Program-made: the position numbers and the translations under genes
In this document: piece by piece, positions 1 to 6,158 of the stretch
How the letters are laid out: every line of letters starts with the position of its first letter
Position numbering within the stretch: position 1 is the stretch's first letter
The notes under the pieces: model-generated
Told to the model about the DNA's origin: nothing
Database searches by the model: none
What the model saw: the letters and a program-made list of their open reading frames with translations, nothing else
Source of the DNA: Colimorpha sp045222795
GTDB taxonomy: Bacteria; Bacteroidota; Bacteroidia; Bacteroidales; P3
Direction of reading: 5' to 3'
DNA length: 11,489 nucleotides
Assembly (NCBI GenBank): GCA_045222795.1
Contig: JBGUZF010000148.1
Coordinates: forward strand, 1-11,489

Positions 1-52
1 TTTAATACACTACAACCAATTGCCGATTATATCAAAGAATAAAATGATAGTT

Positions 53-1093
53 ATGAAACGTATACTTATGATTACCCTGTTTGCGGCAATGGCCGCGGGG
101 TGCGGCGGCGCACAGAATGGAAAGATTACGACCGTTGGCGTCGAGGAGTTTGCCAAGATTATGGCACAGAAGGACGTGCGGCTCATCGACGTTCGGACAC
201 CCAAGGAGTATGCCGAAGGACACCTCGCGGGGGCGGAGATGATTGACGTGAAAGCGGCCGACTTCGCCGAGCGCATCAAAGGCATCAACGGCACGGTGGC
301 CGTCTACTGCCGCAGCGGCAAGCGGAGCCTTATGGCCGCCGAACAACTCGCCAAGCAGGGCTGCATCGTATACAACCTCGATGGCGGCATCCTCGCCTGG
401 CAGAAGGCGGGTAAGCTGACCACCGCAATCGAGACCGACATCTTCGCTACAAAGAGCGGCAAGTTGGTGAGGATGCACGCGTTGCTGCATTCGAGCATCC
501 GCATCGAATACGACGGGCGTGAGATTGAGATAGACCCCTGCAGCAATCTGCGCGACCGTACGGTGGATTACACCGCGATGCCCAAGGCCGACATACTCCT
601 CGTTACCCACGAGCATTTCGACCACTACGATACTGCTGCCATCCGTCAGCTCACCAAAGAGAAGACGCAGTTAATCATGAACCCACGCTGCGTGGAGATG
701 TACGGCAGTGGGGAATCGATGTCTAATGGCGACCGTCTGCAACTCTCCGACGACATCACACTCGAGGCTGTCCCTGCCTACAACACCACCAAAGGGCGTG
801 AGCAGTTCCACCCCAAGGGTCGCGACAACGGCTACATCCTTACCCTCGATGGCTTGCGCATCTACATCGCCGGCGACACCGAGGACATTCCCGAGTTGTC
901 CAGCATCAAGGACATCGACGTCGCCTTCCTGCCATGCAACCAGCCCTACACGATGACTCCCGAGCAGCTCGTCCGCGCCGCTAAGATAATCAAACCGAAA
1001 GTCCTCTTCCCCTACCACTACGGAGAGACAAACGTGAACGGCATCCCCGCTCAGCTCCCCGGCATCGACGTCCGCATCCGCCATTACGAATGA
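53..1093 (+). CDS. Lipoprotein with rhodanese domain fused to metallo-beta-lactamase-fold hydrolase
   Basis: Two enzyme domains sit behind a lipoprotein signal. Counting from the ATG at 53 (346 aa), residues 1-16 form a basic then hydrophobic leader ending in A-A-G-C, so Cys17 is the probable lipidation site and the protein probably sits in the periplasm or on the outer membrane. Residues about 25-120 are a single rhodanese domain: IDVRTPKEYAEGHL, then the active-site loop CRSGKRS with Cys86, then YNLDGGILAW. Residues about 134-346 are an MBL-fold domain of the UlaG-like (Lactamase_B_2/_3) branch: THEHFDH gives His186, His188, Asp190 and His191, with GDTED (Asp275) and PYHYG (His322) as further ligands. 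The substrate is unknown; a sulfur-related role is inferred from the rhodanese half only. I chose 53 because it gives a standard leader; ATG 44 and TTG 20 are in frame. The stop overlaps the dus start by 4 bp (ATGA). Domain calls are firm, function is open. Confidence 0.88.
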   Translation: MKRILMITLFAAMAAGCGGAQNGKITTVGVEEFAKIMAQKDVRLIDVRTPKEYAEGHLAGAEMIDVKAADFAERIKGINGTVAVYCRSGKRSLMAAEQLAKQGCIVYNLDGGILAWQKAGKLTTAIETDIFATKSGKLVRMHALLHSSIRIEYDGREIEIDPCSNLRDRTVDYTAMPKADILLVTHEHFDHYDTAAIRQLTKEKTQLIMNPRCVEMYGSGESMSNGDRLQLSDDITLEAVPAYNTTKGREQFHPKGRDNGYILTLDGLRIYIAGDTEDIPELSSIKDIDVAFLPCNQPYTMTPEQLVRAAKIIKPKVLFPYHYGETNVNGIPAQLPGIDVRIRHYE

Positions 1094-1995
1094 GCAACCT
1101 TTACATCGCTTTCGCGCCGCTGCAGGGCTATACCGATGCTGTCTACCGGCGGGTACACCACGAGTGTGTCGGCGGGGTGGACGAGTACTATACGCCGTTC
1201 GTGAGGATTGAGAAGGGCGAGGTGCGATGCAAGGACCTGCGCGACACTGATCCCGTTGTCAACGAGGGTGTGCCTACGGTGCCGCAGGTGATAGCCAAAG
1301 ACGGCGACGAGTTCGCCCGACTTTGCGACGCGCTGCAAGGGCAGGGGTGGGGCAGGATAGACCTCAATATGGGTTGCCCGTTCCCCATGCAGGTTAAGGC
1401 CGGTAGAGGCAGCGGATTGCTGCAACATCCCGAATGGGTGGAGGAGATACAGAAAGAGATGCTCCGTCGTCCCGAGGTGACCTTCTCCGTCAAGATGCGT
1501 ATGGGGCAGGAAAGCGAGGAAGAGGGGATGAGAGTGATGCCGATAATCAACGCAATGCCCCTGCTGCATGTCACGCTGCATCCGCGTCTCGGTAGGCAGC
1601 AATACAAAGGCGTGGCCGACCGTGAGGCGTTCCTGCGGTTTATGGGAAATATCACTCACCCGTTAATATACAATGGCGATATCTGCGAGTGGCCACTCAG
1701 TCACACAGACACTCAGTTACTCAGTCACTCCCAAATCAAAGGCGTTATGCTTGGGCGCGGGTTGTTGGCGCGACCGTGGATGCTCAGTGATAAAGAACCT
1801 CGCGAGGTCATCAAGGAAATGCATGCCGTCGTCTACCGCCACGCCACGGAGCACCTCTGCGGCGACAGCCAGATACTCTCGCACCTCCACGCCTTCTGGG
1901 AGTATCTCGACATCCCCCACAAGCAGAAGAAGGCCATCATGAAAGCCACCACGCTACCGCGCTACCGCGAGGCGGTGGCGGCTCTCCAAATGTAA
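1090..1995 (+). CDS. dus: tRNA-dihydrouridine synthase (Dus family)
   Basis: This is an FMN-dependent, NADPH-using cytosolic enzyme that reduces a uridine to dihydrouridine in tRNA. The 301-aa protein has the family order: APLQGYTD at 9-16 (FMN-binding start of the TIM barrel), DLNMGCPFPM at 91-100 with catalytic Cys96, KAGRGSGLL at 103-111, SVKMR with Lys135, HPRLGRQQYKG at 164-174 (His164 and Arg166), YNGDI at 194-198 and MLGRGLLARPW at 220-230 (FMN phosphate). The GDICEW stretch resembles DusC, but I cannot assign the target position (DusA, B or C) safely. The C-terminal part after 235 is the usual helical tRNA-binding domain. The start at 1090 overlaps the upstream stop, suggesting translational coupling to the rhodanese-MBL gene. 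Residues about 202-215 are encoded by an 8-bp tandem repeat (own entry), and the last 42 bases overlap the convergent ogt. Confidence 0.95.
   Translation: MSNLYIAFAPLQGYTDAVYRRVHHECVGGVDEYYTPFVRIEKGEVRCKDLRDTDPVVNEGVPTVPQVIAKDGDEFARLCDALQGQGWGRIDLNMGCPFPMQVKAGRGSGLLQHPEWVEEIQKEMLRRPEVTFSVKMRMGQESEEEGMRVMPIINAMPLLHVTLHPRLGRQQYKGVADREAFLRFMGNITHPLIYNGDICEWPLSHTDTQLLSHSQIKGVMLGRGLLARPWMLSDKEPREVIKEMHAVVYRHATEHLCGDSQILSHLHAFWEYLDIPHKQKKAIMKATTLPRYREAVAALQM
1694..1733 (+). repeat. 8-bp tandem repeat inside dus (five units)
   Basis: Five consecutive 8-base units read CACTCAGT, CACACAGA, CACTCAGT, TACTCAGT and CACTCCCA. They encode the Leu-Ser-His-rich stretch at Dus residues about 202-215, between YNGDI and the GVMLGRG phosphate motif. 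Because 8 is not a multiple of 3, gain or loss of one unit would shift the reading frame. Confidence 0.8.
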
Positions 1996-2436
1996 CAGAT
2001 ATTCTTTTTTCTCTATCCCGTAAGCGTAGCCGGTGAGGGAACCGTCGCTGCCGACAACTCGGTGGCAAGGGACGATGATTGCTATAGGGTTCTTGCCGAC
2101 GGCTTGACCGACAGCTTGTGCCGACCGACAGCCGATGCGACTGGCCAACTTGCTATAAGAGATGGTCTCTCCGTAAGAAATTTCCAACAAAGCCTGCCAC
2201 ACGCGCTGCTGGAAGGCGGTGCCGCAAGGCTTCAGCGGCGGCAGGAAGTCGGGCCTCTGGCTGGAGAAGTAGAGGTCGAGCCAGCATCGGGTTCTGCGGA
2301 AGGTTTCTATGGAATCTATCGCGTCTATAGTATCTATTCCCTCTATGGCACCGAAGCGGAGGCCCGTTATTGCATTGCCGTCGGAGGCCAGCGTGATGGG
2401 CCCGAGGGGGCTGTCGTATATGGCGGTGAGCTCCAT
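1954..2436 (-). CDS. ogt: Methylated-DNA--protein-cysteine S-methyltransferase (Ogt/AGT)
   Basis: This is a suicide DNA-repair protein that moves alkyl groups from O6-alkylguanine or O4-alkylthymine to its own cysteine. It is 160 aa from the ATG at 2436, a normal length. Residues 1-65 form the variable N-terminal domain (YDSPLGPITLASDG at 7-20). The catalytic domain follows: GTAFQQRVWQAL at 72-83, YGETISYSKLA at 88-98, then IIVPCHRVVGSDGSLTGYAYG at about 120-140 with acceptor Cys124. Two positions are unusual: Gln108 stands where the helix-turn-helix 'arginine finger' (RAVG) usually has Arg, and the loop reads GYAYG rather than the common GYAGG. Residues about 30-45 are a three-residue repeat from 9-bp tandem DNA. 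I rejected a longer reading frame (to 2598) because it lies inside the guanine deaminase gene. The start is 7 bases after that gene's stop, so it is probably co-transcribed as the last operon gene. The end overlaps dus. Confidence 0.93.
   Translation of the reverse strand: MELTAIYDSPLGPITLASDGNAITGLRFGAIEGIDTIDAIDSIETFRRTRCWLDLYFSSQRPDFLPPLKPCGTAFQQRVWQALLEISYGETISYSKLASRIGCRSAQAVGQAVGKNPIAIIVPCHRVVGSDGSLTGYAYGIEKKEYLLHLESRHRLAVAR
2306..2350. repeat. 9-bp tandem repeat inside ogt (five units)
   Basis: On the plus strand TCTAT begins at 2306, 2315, 2324, 2333 and 2342, an exact 9-bp period with the other four bases varying. Read on the coding (minus) strand it gives five repeats of Ile-(Asp/Glu)-x in the N-terminal domain of Ogt: IEG, IDT, IDA, IDS, IET. 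The period keeps the reading frame, so unit number could change without breaking the gene. Confidence 0.8.
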
Positions 2437-2443
2437 AGGATGG

Positions 2444-2932
2444 TCAGTATACGGCCTTGTCTGTCTTTTCCTGCCAGTGGCGGAAGGTGTGCAGGGCTTC
2501 GTCGCGCAGCAGGGGGATGATGGGGAGAGTGCGTTCTTTGAGGGACTTGCCGAGTTCGTCGTATATGAAGCCATCGGCGAAGTCGGCAGCGGCGGCATCT
2601 TCGCGTGTGTTGGCGTAGTAGATGCAGTCGATGCCAGCCCAGTAGATGGCGCCGAGACACATGGGGCAGGGTTCGCACGAGGTGTATATGACGCTCCCTT
2701 TCAGGTCGAAGGTACCCAACTGGCGGCAGGCTTGTCGGATGGCGTTAACTTCGGCATGGGCTGTGGGGTCGTTGTCGAGCGTCACTCTGTTTGAGGCACC
2801 GGCTATAACCACGCCATCCTTCACGATTACGGCGCCAAAGGGGCCTCCGCCGCTAGCCACACTCTCGTCGGCCAACCGTATGGCCTCGCGCATAAAACGT
2901 ATGTCTGCTTCTGTTGTCTTCATGTTGTTCAT
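2444..2932 (-). CDS. guaD: Guanine deaminase of the cytidine-deaminase-like (GuaD) type
   Basis: This is a zinc hydrolase of the CDA/TadA fold that most likely converts guanine to xanthine and ammonia in purine salvage or nitrogen recovery. The 162-aa sequence has GGGPFGAVIVKDG at 28-40, the zinc and proton-shuttle motif HAE (His59, Glu61) within NDPTAHAEVNAIR, and the second zinc motif CEPCPMC (Cys86, Cys89) followed by LGAIYW. These segments and the later DFADGFIYDEL closely resemble Bacillus subtilis GuaD rather than TadA. An Asp near 112 and a C-terminal Tyr162 are also kept; in B. subtilis GuaD the equivalent residues contact substrate, the Tyr coming from the domain-swapped partner. The start ATG (2932) overlaps the CDF transporter's TGA by 4 bases; an internal ATG at 2923 is the alternative. 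A tRNA adenosine deaminase is the main competing call and seems less likely. Confidence 0.88.
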   Translation of the reverse strand: MNNMKTTEADIRFMREAIRLADESVASGGGPFGAVIVKDGVVIAGASNRVTLDNDPTAHAEVNAIRQACRQLGTFDLKGSVIYTSCEPCPMCLGAIYWAGIDCIYYANTREDAAAADFADGFIYDELGKSLKERTLPIIPLLRDEALHTFRHWQEKTDKAVY

Positions 2933-3831
2933 TTTGTCGGCTCCACATGGAGCGTGATATGTGTGTCGGCACCGAAACGGGTCTTCAACGCCTGCTCAAT
3001 CTCGCAGGTGCGGGCATGGGCCTCGGCCAGCGGCATACCGCCGTCCATGCGTATATGCAGTTCTATGGCGTAGCGGCTGCCTATGCGGCGGGTACGCAGG
3101 TGGTGCGGGTCGCACACATCGGGGAAGGAGGTTACTATATCCAATATCTCTTTCTCCACCTCGTCGGGAAGAGAAGCCTCCATCAGCTCGTCGAAGCCCC
3201 CTTTCAGCAGCTTCCACGCCACGCGGAGGATGAAGAACGAGACGACAAGTCCCGCTAGCGGGTCGAGCACCGTCCAACGGTCGCCGAGCAGTATGGCGCC
3301 GCCGATACCCACCAAGGTGCCGAGCGACGAGAGGGCGTCGCTGCGGTGATGCCAGGCATTGGCCTCTACGGCGGGAGAATTCAGCGCTTTACCTCTCAGC
3401 ACGGTATATTGGTACACCAGTTCTTTGATTACGATAGAGACCACAGCCGCCCACAGCGCCAGCATGCCCGGAGCTGGAAGCGTGCCGCCGTGATACCAGA
3501 AGAGGAGCGACTCGATGGCTTTCCAGCCTATGCCCACGGCCACCGCCGCGAGGGCGATGCCTATGATGGTGGTGGCGAGGGTCTCGTACTTCCCATGTCC
3601 GTAGTCGTGTCCTACATCCTCGGGTTTGCCGCTGATGCGCACGAAGACAAGCACCACAGCGTCCGTCAGCAGGTCGGAGAGCGAATGCACAGCGTCGGCA
3701 GTCATAGCGGCACTATGCCCCACGATTCCTGCCACGAACTTGAACACCGTCAGCAGCACGTTCGCCGCACTGCCCACCAGCGTCACCTTGAATATCTCAC
3801 GTTCTCGGTTTGTCTCACCTTTCATTTTCAC
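2929..3831 (-). CDS. Cation diffusion facilitator (CDF) family metal efflux transporter
   Basis: This is an inner-membrane proton-coupled exporter of divalent metals, probably Zn(II) and perhaps others. The 300-aa protein has six hydrophobic segments (roughly 16-36, 41-64, 84-105, 122-142, 166-184, 189-208) followed by a cytosolic ferredoxin-like domain (about 212-300) ending HITLHVEP. The transport site is His-xxx-Asp in both TM2 (His49, Asp53 in AVHSLSD) and TM5 (His161, Asp165 in HHRSD), an arrangement known from zinc-type CDFs. The loop motif HDYGHGKYE (75-83) matches the second metal site region of the family. The substrate is inferred, not shown. ATG 3831 and ATG 3825 are both plausible starts, and the start lies in a GTGAAAATGAAA stretch that resembles the neighbouring 7-bp repeat. 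The stop overlaps the guanine deaminase start, so the two are probably translationally coupled. Confidence 0.93.
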   Translation of the reverse strand: MKMKGETNREREIFKVTLVGSAANVLLTVFKFVAGIVGHSAAMTADAVHSLSDLLTDAVVLVFVRISGKPEDVGHDYGHGKYETLATTIIGIALAAVAVGIGWKAIESLLFWYHGGTLPAPGMLALWAAVVSIVIKELVYQYTVLRGKALNSPAVEANAWHHRSDALSSLGTLVGIGGAILLGDRWTVLDPLAGLVVSFFILRVAWKLLKGGFDELMEASLPDEVEKEILDIVTSFPDVCDPHHLRTRRIGSRYAIELHIRMDGGMPLAEAHARTCEIEQALKTRFGADTHITLHVEPTK

Positions 3832-3852
3832 TTTTCCCCTTAAGTGTATTGT

Positions 3853-3872
3853 CCTCTATCTCCCTCTATCTC
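3853..3872. repeat. Two copies of a 10-bp unit
   Basis: CCTCTATCTC occurs twice in direct tandem in the gap between the CDF transporter and bcp. On the transcribed minus strand this is a purine-rich GAGATAGAGG run about 20-40 bases before the CDF start codon. It is too short to assign a function. Confidence 0.65.
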
Positions 3873-3878
3873 CATAAT

Positions 3879-3912
3879 TTTTCACTTTTCACTTTTCACT
3901 TTTCACTTTCAC
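3879..3912. repeat. 7-bp tandem repeat TTTTCAC between CDF gene and bcp
   Basis: There are four perfect TTTTCAC units (3879, 3886, 3893, 3900) plus a shortened fifth (TTTCAC, 3907-3912) that runs into the bcp stop codon at 3909-3911. On the minus strand the unit is GTGAAAA. The array fills about half of the 77-bp gap between bcp and the CDF gene. I see no promoter or hairpin terminator in the gap. Confidence 0.85.
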
Positions 3913-4352
3913 AGTATCTGCGCCGTATGGTTCTTGGTGTCTACCTTGCCGATGGCGTCGACGATGACGCCTTTCTCGTCGATGACGTATGTGGTGCGCA
4001 ATGTGCCCATCGTCACCTTGCCGTAGTTCTTTTTCTCGCCCCATGCCTCGTAGGCCTTCAGGATGGTCATGTCGGTGTCGGCGACGAGATGGAAGGGCAG
4101 CTGGTATTTCTCGATGAACTTCTGGTGGCTGGCGGCGCTGTCTTTGCTCACGCCTAGCACATTATATCCCAATGCGAGGAACCGCTCGTAGTTGTCGCGC
4201 AGGTCACATGCCTCGGCAGTGCAGCCAGGGGTGCTGTCCTTCGGATAGAAATAGAGCACAAGCTTCTTGCCCTTGTAGTCGGCGAGGCTCACTCGCTCGC
4301 CAGTCTCAATCACGCCCTCGAAATGCGGGGCTTTGGTGCCAATCTGTAGCAT
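3909..4352 (-). CDS. bcp: Thioredoxin-dependent thiol peroxidase, Bcp/PrxQ family
   Basis: This is a cytosolic atypical 2-Cys peroxiredoxin that reduces hydrogen peroxide and organic hydroperoxides and is recycled by thioredoxin. The 147-aa protein has the normal family length. Its thioredoxin-fold start LQIGTKAPHF is followed by LVLYFYPKDSTPGCTAEACD at 31-50, with peroxidatic Cys44 and the partner Cys49 five residues on, the Bcp/PrxQ spacing. FHLVADTD and GTLRTTYVIDEKG later in the protein are also family motifs, and the end KVDTKNHTAQIL is complete. It lies between the DUF4153 gene (37-base gap) and the CDF transporter (77-base gap) on the same strand. With no separate promoter visible, it is probably read from the promoter near 6100. 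A link to metal or oxidative stress through the next gene is possible but only inferred from position. Confidence 0.95.
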   Translation of the reverse strand: MLQIGTKAPHFEGVIETGERVSLADYKGKKLVLYFYPKDSTPGCTAEACDLRDNYERFLALGYNVLGVSKDSAASHQKFIEKYQLPFHLVADTDMTILKAYEAWGEKKNYGKVTMGTLRTTYVIDEKGVIVDAIGKVDTKNHTAQIL

Positions 4353-4359
4353 ATCTTTG

Positions 4360-4391
4360 AATGTGTGAATGCGTTAATGTGTGAATTCGTT
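4360..4391. repeat. Tandem 16-bp duplication between bcp and the DUF4153 gene
   Basis: AATGTGTGAATGCGTT (4360-4375) is followed directly by AATGTGTGAATTCGTT (4376-4391), 15 of 16 bases identical. The second copy supplies two bases of the DUF4153 stop codon (TAA on the minus strand, 4392-4390). The pair almost fills the gap upstream of bcp. Confidence 0.85.
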
Positions 4392-6069
4392 AGTCTTTTA
4401 TCAGCGCACAGTTTATATTGCCATAAACCATGTGGTTGCCGTCCTCGTGGCGTTTGATGTGAAAGTTTTCGAAGGCTATCAGTATCCGACCGTCGGCCGA
4501 GCGGTAGGTGCAGAGTTGTCTGCTATTTCTGTCCAGTTTGTCACTGTCGAGGTTGCTTTCCAGCGTGTAGCCAATCTTGCCCAGCTGCACGGCGAGCACC
4601 GAGTCGGCATCGAGGGTCGTGTTGCCGATGCTGATCTTTCCGTCGCCGAACCATAAGTTGGTGAACATCTTGCTGTATCCCTCAACGCCGGTGATTTCAA
4701 TGGCTCTGTCGGCAACGACACCGTAATCCTTTCTTTCCACCACATTGTTGTCGATATCCTCCTCGTCGAGGTTTACCCAATAGGCTGTGGCATAGTCGGC
4801 TGTCGTCTTCGACAGGTGATCTATGTATTCCTCCTTGGTGATGCCGAAACGTTGCTGTACGGCGGCGGAGTCGGCGAGGTCGCTCTCGATATATTTTATG
4901 GCCTGATAGGCGGCGCGATGCTCCCGGCGGTAGGCGGTGTCGGCCTCGTTGCGCGGAGCAAGTGCGAGCCTGCCGTCGTCGGCCAGGATATTCAGTTTCT
5001 CGGCATACTGGCGCACCACCTTGGTCTGTGAGCGCAGCGATACCTGGCGTGCCGACAGCGGACCGCCCACGGCCAATATCAACACAACGGCAGCATAGCC
5101 GGCCAGGAACCAATAGCCTCCGCGGCTGGTCTTGAAGAGCGACAAAACGGCAAAGACCGACATCAGCACGCCGGTGGCTACCAGGATGCAGCGGTCGATG
5201 GTGAATCCATACTGACCTATGCGATAGCATGTGGCCACCCAGAACAGTGCCACCAGCGGCAGCGCTATCAGGCCAAACCAGCGGAAGTACCACCCCAGCG
5301 GCTGTTTCTGCAGCACCGGCCGCAGCCAGCGCACCGCCACAGCTACGCCGATGAATATCGACACCATCGTTGCCACCGACCCTTTGGGCAGGTCCCAGCG
5401 GACAACAATCAGCGCCAGATAGACATACAGCACCACGTTGTAAATCAGCAGTGCCGGTGTGAGCACCCAGTTCACCAGCACCTCCTCGAGGCGGCTGGCC
5501 TTAGGCCGCTCGTCGCTGCTCTCCATGCCTATGAACAGCATCGGAGTGAGCAGCACGAAGCAGAAGATGGCAATATACTCCTCGACATTATGCCACGACA
5601 CAATGAAGAGTGTCTGTATGGAGGCGTCGATAAGCAGGAGCAGGACGAATGCCAACGCGCCTATGCCCATAGCTACCACCCCCGAGCGCACCATGCTGAA
5701 GAAACGGCCGTTGAAGTCTTTATGTCCGCGCGCCAGCAGATACACCGCCGGCAGCAGTGCCGTAAGTATTCCGTATTCGGTCGTCGAGTGCCACTCCACA
5801 GGCAGCAGAACCGTCAGCGCATACAACGGCAACACGGCCCAGTAGGCTATTGCAACCCAAATTTTTTTGCGATAGAACGACAGGCACAGCGCCGCCACCG
5901 TGGCAAAAGAGGCATAGTAGGCCGGCAGCTGCCACCAAATTGTTCCATGCACCATTGCCGACACTGCGGCATGCAGCAACACCAGCAGTTCCACAGGGTG
6001 GCTCGTAAGCCCCTGCCACAGTCGTGTCGCCCAGGCGGCGGCACGCTCCGTTAGTTTCCCTTTCTTCAT
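4390..6069 (-). CDS. DUF4153 family polytopic membrane protein
   Basis: This is an integral membrane protein of unknown function. The 559-aa sequence has about 11 hydrophobic segments between residues 25 and 340 (for example 73-92, 99-113, 130-157, 164-182, 200-224, 230-248, 262-283, 292-312, 318-338), then a soluble C-terminal domain of roughly 215 residues (345-559). The stretch ALLIYNVVLYVYLALIVV, followed by WDLPKGSVATM (residues about 206-235), is the part I recognise as DUF4153. The soluble domain starts with RQVSLRSQTKVV and shows no catalytic motif I can name; it has many acidic positions, such as NLDEEDIDNN. The start ATG at 6069 lies 24 bases after the minus-strand promoter -7 box, giving a short leader. 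As the first gene of the five-gene run it is probably the operon lead gene. No transport or enzymatic role should be assumed. Confidence 0.85.
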   Translation of the reverse strand: MKKGKLTERAAAWATRLWQGLTSHPVELLVLLHAAVSAMVHGTIWWQLPAYYASFATVAALCLSFYRKKIWVAIAYWAVLPLYALTVLLPVEWHSTTEYGILTALLPAVYLLARGHKDFNGRFFSMVRSGVVAMGIGALAFVLLLLIDASIQTLFIVSWHNVEEYIAIFCFVLLTPMLFIGMESSDERPKASRLEEVLVNWVLTPALLIYNVVLYVYLALIVVRWDLPKGSVATMVSIFIGVAVAVRWLRPVLQKQPLGWYFRWFGLIALPLVALFWVATCYRIGQYGFTIDRCILVATGVLMSVFAVLSLFKTSRGGYWFLAGYAAVVLILAVGGPLSARQVSLRSQTKVVRQYAEKLNILADDGRLALAPRNEADTAYRREHRAAYQAIKYIESDLADSAAVQQRFGITKEEYIDHLSKTTADYATAYWVNLDEEDIDNNVVERKDYGVVADRAIEITGVEGYSKMFTNLWFGDGKISIGNTTLDADSVLAVQLGKIGYTLESNLDSDKLDRNSRQLCTYRSADGRILIAFENFHIKRHEDGNHMVYGNINCALIKD

Positions 6070-6092
6070 CTCTTTATTGTTTTTTCAGACTG

Positions 6093-6124
6093 CAAAAATA
6101 CGAATATTTTGCCATATCGCCAAA
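6093..6124 (-). promoter_or_regulatory. Bacteroidetes-type promoter for the DUF4153-bcp-CDF-guaD-ogt run
   Basis: On the minus strand, TTTG (6124-6121) is followed after 20 bases by TATTTTTG (6100-6093), matching the Bacteroidetes sigma factor pattern TTTG-N19-21-TAnnTTTG. The DUF4153 start codon lies 23 bases beyond the -7 box. It overlaps the plus-strand promoter. Confidence 0.75.
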
Positions 6125-6138
6125 TATTTGTAATTTTG
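6108..6138 (+). promoter_or_regulatory. Bacteroidetes-type promoter for the AGCS symporter gene
   Basis: TTTG (6108-6111), a 19-base spacer and TAATTTTG (6131-6138) match the Bacteroidetes promoter consensus. The start codon at 6159 lies 20 bases after the -7 box, so the untranslated leader would be only about a dozen bases. CAAATATTTG at 6121-6130 is a perfect 10-bp palindrome within the spacer and contains the -33 box of the opposing promoter. Confidence 0.78.
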
Positions 6139-6158
6139 CACATCGAAATCACAATGCT

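Noticed and set aside
53..1093. Persulfide dioxygenase (ETHE1/CstB) assignment
   Set aside because: Domain order and MBL motifs fit the UlaG-like branch better; only the presence of both domain types is shared.
2437..2598. Longer N-terminus for Ogt
   Set aside because: The extension is Ser/Pro/Thr-rich, lies inside guaD in another frame, and Ogt proteins begin near the MELTAIYDSPLG segment.
2444..2932. tRNA adenosine deaminase (TadA) instead of guanine deaminase
   Set aside because: Zinc motifs fit both, but the FIYDEL region, the Asp near 112 and the C-terminal Tyr match GuaD better; still the main alternative.
3879..3912. CRISPR-like repeat
   Set aside because: Units of 7 bases follow one another with no spacers; it is a simple tandem repeat.
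6024..6158. In-frame upstream extension of the symporter gene (45 extra codons)
   Set aside because: It runs through both divergent promoters and the start of the DUF4153 gene, adds a Cys/Phe/Arg-rich non-family sequence, and the ATG at 6159 gives the normal AGCS N-terminus.
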